A stretch of 53,302 nucleotides of DNA, from positions 1 to 53,302 of the forward strand of contig JAODBH010000160.1 in NCBI GenBank assembly GCA_025463865.1, written 5' to 3'. Source of the DNA: Actinomycetes bacterium (lineage in GTDB: Bacteria; Actinomycetota; Acidimicrobiia; IMCC26256; Chersky-534). Positions 8,428 to 15,150 of this stretch are shown piece by piece. Each line of letters opens with the position of its first letter. Within the stretch, counting starts at the first letter, position 1. The notes under the pieces were generated by a model. It was not told the DNA's origin, ran no database searches, and worked only from the letters and a program-made list of their open reading frames with translations. Position numbers and translations under genes: made by a program.

Positions 8428-8925
8428 GTGACGACGAGCAAGCGGCTTCGAGCGGTAGGGACGATGGGAGCCGTGCTCGTCGCGGTCGCCATCGCGCTCG
8501 GGTACGCATTCGCGGCGGGGCAGGGCCCCAGCCCTCCCGGCGGCGTGGCAGATCGACGGCCCACCCGTACGTCGGCACCCGGCACGGCCGCTCCGAGCCC
8601 GACGTCGACGTCGACGTCCTCGGTCAGCGTCCTCGCCGAACAGGTCACCCGGCCGAGCGTCCCGGTCTCCGCGCCGACCAGGACGACCGCGATCCGCCCG
8701 CGGGCGACTGCCACCACGGCCAAGCCGGTCGTGGAGCTGCCGCCGGGGCCGGTCGCCGAGCCGACCGTTCCGCCACCCACCACCGAGCCCACGCTGCCGG
8801 TCGTGTCCGCGGCGCCGTTCCGCCCCGTGGGTCAAACCGGAGTGGTGCAGATCGGTGAGGGTGCGCAGGCCGGCGAAGGGACCGGAGGCGCCGTCGGTGG
8901 AGCGAACAGCGCCGGCCTCGGCTGA
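8428..8925 (+). CDS. secreted or membrane-anchored Thr/Pro-rich protein with VQIGEG motif
   Basis: The predicted 165-residue protein has a short basic N-terminus and one hydrophobic segment (about 9-31), then a low-complexity Ser/Thr/Pro-rich stretch (45-128), and ends in a Gly-rich tail with VVQIGEGAQAGEG (139-151). No family is recognised. The hydrophobic segment may be a signal peptide or an anchor. The same VQIGEG motif occurs in the extracytoplasmic part of the next gene's product, so the two may interact or share a ligand outside the membrane. I chose GTG at 8428, with AGGTG six bases upstream; GTG at 8419 is in the same frame and also possible. It is divergent from the hybrid kinase. 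Confidence 0.65.
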   Translation: MTTSKRLRAVGTMGAVLVAVAIALGYAFAAGQGPSPPGGVADRRPTRTSAPGTAAPSPTSTSTSSVSVLAEQVTRPSVPVSAPTRTTAIRPRATATTAKPVVELPPGPVAEPTVPPPTTEPTLPVVSAAPFRPVGQTGVVQIGEGAQAGEGTGGAVGGANSAGLG

Positions 8926-8940
8926 TCATGTCCGCACCGT

Positions 8941-8964
8941 GCCCTGATGCACCTGCATCAGGGC
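8941..8964. repeat. perfect 11-bp inverted repeat with 2-nt spacer
   Basis: GCCCTGATGCA and TGCATCAGGGC flank CC. The repeat sits 16 bases after the stop of the secreted-protein gene and 97 bases before the tethered-receiver start. It lacks a following T-run, and a two-base loop is too tight for a simple hairpin, so a dimeric repressor operator is more likely than a terminator. Half of it recurs at 8316-8328. Confidence 0.6.
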
Positions 8965-9060
8965 AAGAGGATGCACATGACTCTCTTCTCCCGCCGGCTC
9001 GCCGCCGATCTTCTCGGGCATGCAACCCCGACAGCCCGCGGCGCCGAGCAGGAGAACGCG

Positions 9061-9726
9061 ATGAAGAGGTTCGTGATCGCATCCGTCATCGGCGTCGCCG
9101 CGCTGGCCTTCGGAGCCGGCGCGGCCGGAGCCACCATGAGTGCAGCCCCCACTCCACCGACGGTCCGCATCGGCGACGCGGTGCAGATCGGTGAAGGTGC
9201 TGTGCTCACCGCGCCGGTCGGTGCTCCCTCCGGTGCGCAGAGCCCGTCCGGCACCTCGAGCTCCGGCCCGCTGCAGAACACGTTGCTGATCGGAGCCGCA
9301 TGCCTCGGAGTAGCGCTGGTGGGGGCCGCGGCGTACCGGAGATCGCGTCGCAACCCGGTCTCCGTGCCGGCGACCGCGCTCTCGGATCTCATCCTCGTGG
9401 TCGACGACGAACCGGCCTTCCGCCGCTCCGTCGCCCGCATGCTCACCGAGTCCGGCTACAACGTCCGCGAGGCCGACGACGGCGTCACCGCGCTCGACGC
9501 GATCAACGCCGGCCTGCGGCCCGCGCTGGTGCTCACCGACGTCGCCATGCCCGGCGTGTCGGGTACCGACCTCTCGACCCGGCTGAAGGAGCAGGGCATC
9601 TTCAACACCGTCCTGATGTCGGGACTCGATCTGCCCCCCGACTCACCCCCCTTCCTCCGCAAGCCGTTCCGGGAGGGTGAGCTCCTCTCGGTGGTGCGCC
9701 GGGAGCTCGTCGGCGCAACCGCCTGA
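9061..9726 (+). CDS. membrane-tethered receiver-domain protein
   Basis: The 221-residue protein begins with a signal-peptide-like segment (1-24, ending AGAAGA), followed by a short external region with VRIGDAVQIGEGAVL (35-49), a Gly/Ser/Pro linker, a second hydrophobic helix (72-92) and a basic stop-transfer stretch (RRSRR). A complete receiver domain then follows (109-217) with Asp115-Asp116, phospho-acceptor Asp160 (LTDVAMPG), Ser187 and Lys201. The receiver should therefore face the cytoplasm, tethered to the membrane, with a small extracytoplasmic head. There is no output domain. The ATG at 9061 follows GGAGAA and begins exactly at the signal peptide. It probably interacts with the hybrid kinase at 6307-8277. 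Confidence 0.85.
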   Translation: MKRFVIASVIGVAALAFGAGAAGATMSAAPTPPTVRIGDAVQIGEGAVLTAPVGAPSGAQSPSGTSSSGPLQNTLLIGAACLGVALVGAAAYRRSRRNPVSVPATALSDLILVVDDEPAFRRSVARMLTESGYNVREADDGVTALDAINAGLRPALVLTDVAMPGVSGTDLSTRLKEQGIFNTVLMSGLDLPPDSPPFLRKPFREGELLSVVRRELVGATA

Positions 9727-9742
9727 TCCCGTGACGATTGCC

Positions 9743-9922
9743 GTCCGCGCCGACGCAGCGGTGGGGCCCCGGGCGGAACGAGGCCTGCCGGTGCCCGTCC
9801 CTTCCCGGATCCACGTCGTCGGGTTGGCCGAACACGATTGGATCCCGGTTGGCGACGGACCACGTCACCAGAACCCGTTCCTCGGCTCCGATCGGCACGC
9901 CACCGACTGACGTCGAATGCGC
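9743..9922 (-). pseudogene. cytochrome P450 C-terminal fragment (heme-binding region only)
   Basis: On the minus strand, directly after and in frame with the stop codon of the GAF-ANTAR gene, the sequence reads SVGGVPIGAEERVLVTW, then VANRDPIVF and FRPGPHRCVGA. This is the end of a bacterial P450: the beta-strand before the heme, the ANRDP segment and the Cys-ligand loop (consensus FGxGxHxCxG, here with Arg in place of the first Gly; Cys codon at 9755-9757). Nothing upstream or downstream completes the protein. It is best read as a fossil of about 60 codons left by deletion. Confidence 0.7.
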
Positions 9923-9928
9923 GGCGGA

Positions 9929-10621
9929 TCAGGCCTTGGGCAACGCGCCGGTTTGTGTGACCTCGGCGGCGATCGTCAGCAGCTTGCGGTTCAGGTTCTG
10001 CGAGCTCGTCCGCAACATGTCGAACGCGCCTTCCGCCGACACGTGCTCGCTCGCCATCAGGATGCCTTTCGCCTGACCGATCAGGTCGCGCGACTGCAGC
10101 GCGATGTCCATGTCGGCGTCGTGGCGGGCCGTCGACATCGCGATCGCGGCATGGGACGCGAACACCGCCCCGACGGCCAACGCGTCGTCGTCGAAGGCCG
10201 CTTCGTGCCTCGACAACAGGTTCAACGCGCCGAGTGTGTCCTGCTCGACGAAGAGACGGAACGACATCATGCTGACCGCGCCCACTTCCTTCGCCCGCGT
10301 CGCGAAGTGCGGCCAGCGGACCTCGGTGCCGAGGTCGCCGGTCCGGAACACCTGCCGCTCGCGGATCGCGTCGAGGCAGGGGCCCTCGCCCGTCTCGTAC
10401 TGGATCGCGTCCACGTCGAGCGCCAGGTCGTCGGTGCTGGCCTGGGTCGTGAGCTGACGGCCCTTGACGATCGTGATGCTCGCGGCGTCGCAACCCGCCA
10501 CGGTCTCGACGGCGAGCTCCGTGATCTGCTGCAACGTGGATTGGAGGTCGTCGGCGGCCAGGAGGCCCCGGGCCACCCGCGCGAAGACCTCGGCGAGAGC
10601 GGTCGAAGCGTCGGAAGCCAT
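9929..10621 (-). CDS. GAF-ANTAR antiterminator-type regulator
   Basis: The 230-residue protein has an N-terminal GAF domain (about 25-160; YETGEGPCLDAIRERQVF is typical of actinobacterial GAF-ANTAR proteins) and a C-terminal ANTAR domain (about 168-222; SRDLIGQAKGILMASEHVSAE). ANTAR domains bind RNA hairpin pairs and prevent transcription termination; the GAF domain is the likely sensor or dimerisation module. The protein is soluble. The gene is divergent from the GAF-GAF-PP2C phosphatase gene with about 130 bases between the starts, a pairing that suggests a shared stress response. I could not locate the dual-hairpin RNA targets in this window. The ATG at 10621 is well placed, with the usual N-terminus length. 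Confidence 0.9.
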   Translation of the reverse strand: MASDASTALAEVFARVARGLLAADDLQSTLQQITELAVETVAGCDAASITIVKGRQLTTQASTDDLALDVDAIQYETGEGPCLDAIRERQVFRTGDLGTEVRWPHFATRAKEVGAVSMMSFRLFVEQDTLGALNLLSRHEAAFDDDALAVGAVFASHAAIAMSTARHDADMDIALQSRDLIGQAKGILMASEHVSAEGAFDMLRTSSQNLNRKLLTIAAEVTQTGALPKA

Positions 10622-10752
10622 GCTGCACCTTGCTACCTGGGGGGTCCGGTGGCAATCGCAGGAGGCTTGACCGTCCGTTCAAGTGCGAGGGAGGCTGTCC
10701 GCCGGTTCAGCAGCAGCCGCCTTCCAGGTTCTGGTATCGAGAAGGTCGCGCC

Positions 10753-12633
10753 GTGGACGGTCAGCAAGCCTCGAAGTCCCTGGTACCCGCGCCGGACGGA
10801 TCGTTGATCCCGCGCGGCTCCGGTGACCGGTCCGTGCGACCCGGATTCGGCCCTGAGCAGGGCTCGGCGCCGAGGTCCTCGCACGACGGCTCGCACCCGG
10901 CCGGCTTCGCGGTCGTCCGACTCGCGCAACTCGCCCAGACCCTCGCGGGAGCGCGTTCCGCGGTCGAGGTCGCCCGGGCCATCGCGCGCTTCGCTCCCGA
11001 TGTCCTCGACGCGGAGTTCGCCGCGGTCGCCGTGATCGAGGGCGACCACCTGCGCCTGCTCTACAACGACGCCTTCGACGAGAGGATCGCGGAACGGTTC
11101 GTCTCCATACCGCGCGAGAGCCGGATTCCAGCCACCGCTGCGCTCGAGCAGGACGACATCGTGGTGGTCCCCGACCGCGCGAGCCTCATCGACGCGTATC
11201 CCGACGTCGTGCTGGCGCTCGAGCAGGTCGGCATCGACGCGCTGGCGTGCGCGCCGCTGCGGGTCTCGGGCCGGCCCCCGTTCGGCGTCCTCACGATCGG
11301 TTGGCCCGGTCCGCACGACCTCGACGCCGACGACCGCGCGTTCCTCGAGGCGATGGCCGACCTGTGCGCCCCCAGCGTCGCCCGGGCGCGGGTCACCGAC
11401 ACGCTCGCGCTGCGCAGCATCCAGTTGGCCAACCTCGCCCAGCAGCTCGCCGCGGCCCGCAGCACCGCCGACGTCGCCGCCATCGTGGCCAGCAAGGTGG
11501 TCACGCTCGTCGACGCGCAGGCTGCGAGCGTCGGCATCATCGATCCCGTGGCCGGTGTGCTCCGGGTGCACCACGGGCCCCAGGTCAGCGCACGGATGGT
11601 CGAGTTGTACACGAACCCGCCCCTCGAGGCCCCGCTGCTCTTCACCGAGGTGGCACGGACCGGCCAGCCGATGTACCTGGGCAACTTCGAGGAGTACACG
11701 CGCCGCTTTCCCGAGACCGATCCCGAGAACGAACGACTCGGCGTCGGCGCGCGCGCCGCGGTTCCCCTCCGCGACCGCAACGGTGCTTCGTTCGGCGCGG
11801 TGGTCTTCTCGTGGGACCACGCCGTCGACTTCGAAGGTCCGGTCAGCTCGGTGCTGTCGACTCTGGGCGACCTGGTGGGCCAGACCCTCGAACGGGCCCG
11901 CCTCGCCGATGCCGAGCATCAGCTCGTGCACGCCTTCCAACAGCGCATGCTCACGCCGATCCCCGCGGTCTCCGGGCTCAGCGTCGCCGGCATCTATCAG
12001 CCCGCGTCGGAGGCGATCGGCATGGGCGGCGACTGGTACGAGGGAATAGCGCTCGACCACGACCGACTCGCGCTGATCGTGGGCGACGTCGCCGGCCACG
12101 GCATCGACGCGGTGGCCGACATGGCCCATCTCCGGAGCATCCTCGCGGCCTTGCTCCGCATCGGGGTCCCCCTCGAGCGGCTCATCGGCTGCGCGACCGA
12201 CGCGCTCGGTCCCGATTCCGCCGTCACCGCGAGCGCGTTCGTCGCGATCGTCGACCGCCCCCACGGGATCATTCGCTACCTCCTCGTCGGGCACCCGCCG
12301 CCCGTCCTCGTCGTCGACGGTGCCGCGACCCTGCTCTCCGAACCGCGCCAGCCGATCATCGGTGTCCAGTCCGAGCGCAGCGCGATCGGCTCGGTCCCGT
12401 TCCCCGAAGGCGCCACCCTCGTCGTCTACACCGACGGTCTCGTCGAACGCCGGCGGGAGTCGATCCAGCACGGGTTGGAGCACCTCGTGGTCGTGGTGGG
12501 CGAGGCGCTCGAGGAGAGCCATCCGCGCACCGCGGCCCACCGCATCCTCGACGGCTGCCTGGGTGACGATCCGGCCGAGGACGACGTGGCCATCGTGGTG
12601 CTCCGCAGCATTCCGATTCCCGCGGTTCCCTGA
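10753..12633 (+). CDS. GAF-GAF-PP2C (SpoIIE/RsbU-type) serine phosphatase
   Basis: The 626-residue soluble protein consists of a disordered N-terminus (1-50), GAF1 (about 55-205), GAF2 (about 215-380) and a PPM/SpoIIE phosphatase domain (about 395-620). Metal-binding motifs are present: MGGDWYEG, VGDVAGHG, YTDGLVERR and AEDDVAIVVL. RsbU-type enzymes dephosphorylate anti-anti-sigma factors and so activate alternative sigma factors in response to ligands or stress. No anti-anti-sigma gene is nearby. The GTG at 10753 follows GAGAAGG at good spacing; the frame stays open upstream to about 10630 but that sequence is not protein-like. It is probably followed in the same transcript by PPK2, 28 bases downstream. 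Confidence 0.9.
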   Translation: MDGQQASKSLVPAPDGSLIPRGSGDRSVRPGFGPEQGSAPRSSHDGSHPAGFAVVRLAQLAQTLAGARSAVEVARAIARFAPDVLDAEFAAVAVIEGDHLRLLYNDAFDERIAERFVSIPRESRIPATAALEQDDIVVVPDRASLIDAYPDVVLALEQVGIDALACAPLRVSGRPPFGVLTIGWPGPHDLDADDRAFLEAMADLCAPSVARARVTDTLALRSIQLANLAQQLAAARSTADVAAIVASKVVTLVDAQAASVGIIDPVAGVLRVHHGPQVSARMVELYTNPPLEAPLLFTEVARTGQPMYLGNFEEYTRRFPETDPENERLGVGARAAVPLRDRNGASFGAVVFSWDHAVDFEGPVSSVLSTLGDLVGQTLERARLADAEHQLVHAFQQRMLTPIPAVSGLSVAGIYQPASEAIGMGGDWYEGIALDHDRLALIVGDVAGHGIDAVADMAHLRSILAALLRIGVPLERLIGCATDALGPDSAVTASAFVAIVDRPHGIIRYLLVGHPPPVLVVDGAATLLSEPRQPIIGVQSERSAIGSVPFPEGATLVVYTDGLVERRRESIQHGLEHLVVVVGEALEESHPRTAAHRILDGCLGDDPAEDDVAIVVLRSIPIPAVP

Positions 12634-12661
12634 CCTCCGGCTCCGCGAGCAGGATGAGGGG

Positions 12662-13447
12662 ATGGCTGAGAAGAACGTCTACGAGAAGGCCCTGTTGCAC
12701 CTACAGGAGGAACTTGTCCAGATGCAGCAATGGGTCCGCACCGAGGGCAAGCGGATCGTGATCGTCGTGGAGGGTCGCGACGCGGCGGGCAAGGGTGGCG
12801 TCATCAAACGCATCACCGAGTACCTCAACCCGCGCTGGTGCCGGGTGGCCGCACTACCCACGCCGAGCGACCGCGAGAAGTCGGAGTGGTACTTCCAGCG
12901 CTACATCGCGAACCTTCCTGCCGGAGGCGAGATCGTGGTCTTCGACCGCAGTTGGTACAACCGCGCCGGGGTAGAGCGCGTGATGGGCTTCTGCACCGAC
13001 GAGGAGTACCAGCGCTTCCTCCGCCAGTGCCCTTCGTTCGAACGGATGCTGATCGACGACGGGATCGTGCTGATCAAGTACTGGTTCTCGGTCAGTGACG
13101 AAGAACAGGAGAAGCGCTTCCAGGCCCGGCTCCGAGATCCGTTGAAGTACTGGAAGCTCAGCGACATGGACATCGAGGGACGCAATCGCTGGGTGGAGTA
13201 CTCCAAGGCGAAGGACGAGATGTTCGCCCATTGCGACCTTCCCGATTCACCATGGTGGGAGGTCGAGGGCGACGACAAGAAGCGGGCTCGACTGAACTGC
13301 ATCGCCCACCTCTTGTCGACGATCCCGTACGAGGGCGGCAAGCACAAGAAGATCCACATGCCCCCGCGTCCTCCGGTGGGTGACTACCAGCGGCCATCGC
13401 GCGAGCGCTACCGCTACGTCCCCGACTACGCGGCCACGGTTCTGTGA
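12662..13447 (+). CDS. ppk2: polyphosphate kinase 2 (PPK2)
   Basis: The 261-residue protein carries the PPK2 nucleotide-kinase core: Walker A GRDAAGKGG (38-46), Walker B FDRSWYNRAGVERVMGF (94-110), and the lid region with ARLRDPLKYWKLSDMD. PPK2 enzymes transfer phosphate between polyphosphate and nucleotides, mainly making nucleoside triphosphates from polyphosphate. Length and spacing fit a one-domain PPK2. The ATG at 12662 lies just after GAGGGG. It follows the RsbU-type phosphatase gene by 28 bases and is probably co-transcribed, consistent with an energy/stress role. Which PPK2 class it belongs to cannot be settled by eye. Confidence 0.95.
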   Translation: MAEKNVYEKALLHLQEELVQMQQWVRTEGKRIVIVVEGRDAAGKGGVIKRITEYLNPRWCRVAALPTPSDREKSEWYFQRYIANLPAGGEIVVFDRSWYNRAGVERVMGFCTDEEYQRFLRQCPSFERMLIDDGIVLIKYWFSVSDEEQEKRFQARLRDPLKYWKLSDMDIEGRNRWVEYSKAKDEMFAHCDLPDSPWWEVEGDDKKRARLNCIAHLLSTIPYEGGKHKKIHMPPRPPVGDYQRPSRERYRYVPDYAATVL

Positions 13448-13505
13448 GGACAGGCTCCGGTGAGGGCACGGTTCTCGAGCGGCTCGTTCGCGGAGAGGAG
13501 CGCCG

Positions 13506-13877
13506 ATGACTGATGCCGATGCTTCGGACCCGGCGCACGGTCAGCTGGGCTACCTGCAGATCCCCGCGGTCGACGTCGGCGCGTCGGCCCGGTTCTACCG
13601 GCACGTCTTCGGCTGGCACGTCGACGGAGACCGTGGCTTCGAGGCACCCGGGCTCATCGGCCAATGGGTGACCGACCGGTCGCCGGCCCGCGACGCCGGG
13701 ATGCTCGCGTGGATCCACGTCGACAGCATCGACGCCGCGCTCCAGCTGGTGCGCGCGCACGGCGGAACGGTGGTGGAGGAGCCGACGGCCGACGGGCCCG
13801 ATCGATGGCTCGCAACCGTGGGCGACCCAGCCGGCAATGCGGTGGGCATCGCCCAGAACGGCGAACGCTCCGTCTAG
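13506..13877 (+). CDS. VOC/glyoxalase-fold protein
   Basis: The 123-residue protein (after an acidic tail, HGQLGYLQIPAVDVGASARFY) has the single-unit VOC pattern: ARFYRHVFGWHVDGD, WIHVDSIDAALQLVRAHGG and GNAVGIAQN at the end. Such small VOC proteins dimerise to form metal- or ligand-binding sites. The ATG at 13506 follows GGAGAGGAG. It lies 58 bases after PPK2 on the same strand and may be the last gene of that unit. No substrate is indicated. Confidence 0.85.
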   Translation: MTDADASDPAHGQLGYLQIPAVDVGASARFYRHVFGWHVDGDRGFEAPGLIGQWVTDRSPARDAGMLAWIHVDSIDAALQLVRAHGGTVVEEPTADGPDRWLATVGDPAGNAVGIAQNGERSV

Positions 13878-13895
13878 CGCGGTGCCGCTACGGCC

Positions 13896-14348
13896 CTATG
13901 CCGCGGTGACGGGCGCCAACGACCGGCGGGCGGCCTGCACGAGCTCGTCCGAACCGAACGGCTCGACCAGCGATTGCACGTACCGGGGGTCGTGACCGGT
14001 TCGGTCGGCACGCTCGTCGCCGGGACCGGCGATCAGCAGGACCGACACCGCGGGCCGGAGCGAGTGGACCTCACGCGCGAGGTCCCGTCCCGACATGTCG
14101 GGCATGACGGTCGCGGTCACGAGCAACGCGGTGTCGGCTGCGTCGGCGACGAGCTGATCCAAGGCCGCGGGGCCGCTCGACGCCTCGAGGACGTAGAACC
14201 CGCCCTCCCGCAGTGCAAGCGCCGTACCCGCGCACGCCTCGGGATCGGGATCCACCACCAGCACCATCGCCGCGCTCGTGCGACGGCGATCGGGCGTGCG
14301 GTTCCGCTGCACGCGGAGGCGGGCATCCAGGAGTGCGGACGAGTCCAT
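13896..14348 (-). CDS. degenerate receiver (pseudo-receiver) protein
   Basis: The predicted 150-residue protein is a stand-alone receiver-fold domain (28-147). It closely resembles the receiver of the hybrid kinase at 6307-8277, including the VMPDMSGRDLAREVHS region and an Ala-rich end. The phosphorylation residues are lost: the phospho-acceptor Asp is Ala79 (VTATVMPDMSG), the Thr/Ser switch is Ala107 and the Lys is Glu129; only the first acidic residue (Asp33) remains. It should not be phosphorylated by the usual route, so it may work as a fixed-state binding partner, or be decaying. The start is unsure: ATG 14348 has a weak ribosome binding site, and a helical sequence continues upstream in frame. 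Confidence 0.75.
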   Translation of the reverse strand: MDSSALLDARLRVQRNRTPDRRRTSAAMVLVVDPDPEACAGTALALREGGFYVLEASSGPAALDQLVADAADTALLVTATVMPDMSGRDLAREVHSLRPAVSVLLIAGPGDERADRTGHDPRYVQSLVEPFGSDELVQAARRSLAPVTAA

Positions 14349-14428
14349 GTGAAGGTCTTCGACCCGCCGGGCCACGGCCTTGACGTCGGCCTCGACCTTC
14401 CGGGAATTGCTGCGTACCGACTCGAGGA

Positions 14429-14998
14429 TCAGAGCCGACCCAGGGCGGTGCGCGCGAGCGCGACGTACGACGCCGTCGGGGTCGCCTTGCCGTTGCTGAG
14501 CACGGTGGCCACCGAGACGCAGGTGCCCTTCTTCGCGAAGACCGCGCCACTGAGCTGGTTCTTCTTGCCCGAGCGGATCAGGACCACGGTCTTCCCCGCG
14601 ACCTTCTTCCGGTCGCTCTTCTTCACGGCCTTCGGCGGGCAGACGCCGGCGCGGGTGGGGCTCGCGAGCACCTGCACGCTGCCGCCGACGTTCTTCGGCA
14701 GCAGGACGGCAAGCGCGCACGATCGCGCCGTCTCGCCGGCCGTGGTCGGCGAGGTCGCGATGCCGGCACTGACCCGGATCGGCCGGAACGCCTTCGACGC
14801 CTTCTTCAGCGCCGCCTTCACGTCCTTCGGCTTCAGCAGCGAACAGGCGTCGGCGACCTTGGCCGGCACCGAGGTGGTGGAGGTGGTGGTGGAGGGCGAA
14901 GGAGCGGCGACGGCAGGTCCTGCGCCCACGAGCCCGACGGACGTCGCGACGGCGGTGACGACGAGGGCTCGAAGCAGCCCGTTCCACTTGGTCAACAC
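14429..14998 (-). CDS. secreted protein with a CSLL cysteine domain
   Basis: The 189-residue protein has a clear signal peptide (1-31, ending AGPAVAA), a short Ser/Thr-rich linker and one domain with four cysteines (DACSLLKPKDVKAAL, RSCALAVLL, AGVCPPK, GTCVSV). The opening CSLLxxxDV resembles secreted actinobacterial domains of the DUF3558 type, which are exported and probably disulfide-stabilised, but I could not confirm the family. It is Lys-rich (about 20 Lys), unusual for this window. The GTG at 14998 is preceded by GGGAG; the open frame upstream lacks a credible start. It lies downstream of the giant Ig-protein gene on the same strand, separated by a strong hairpin. Confidence 0.7.
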   Translation of the reverse strand: MLTKWNGLLRALVVTAVATSVGLVGAGPAVAAPSPSTTTSTTSVPAKVADACSLLKPKDVKAALKKASKAFRPIRVSAGIATSPTTAGETARSCALAVLLPKNVGGSVQVLASPTRAGVCPPKAVKKSDRKKVAGKTVVLIRSGKKNQLSGAVFAKKGTCVSVATVLSNGKATPTASYVALARTALGRL

Positions 14999-15072
14999 GG
15001 CATTCTCCCGGTCCGGTGCCTGATGAGGCTCACCAGGGACATCGGCGCTTCGGAGGCGGGATTGAGTACCAG

Positions 15073-15137
15073 CTCCGGAGCCGCCACGGACGGTGGGGGG
15101 CCGAGGGCCGTCTCCCACCGTCTCGCGGCTCCTCCGG
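15073..15137 (-). terminator. large G+C-rich stem-loop after the giant gene
   Basis: Arms 15089-15097 and 15114-15122 pair perfectly (GACGGTGGG with CCCACCGTC). An outer pair (15078-15084 with 15125-15131, GAGCCGC with GCGGCTC) extends the stem. It lies 20 bases after the stop codon of the 15.6-kb gene, as expected for an intrinsic terminator, although no T-run follows, which is common in G+C-rich actinobacteria. Confidence 0.6.
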
Positions 15138-15150
15138 TCCTTGCTGGAGC

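Noticed and set aside
10633-12540. 635-codon minus-strand frame opposite the GAF-GAF-PP2C gene
   Set aside because: Composition is Arg/Glu/Asp-rich with no recognisable domain, whereas the plus strand has complete GAF and PP2C motifs.
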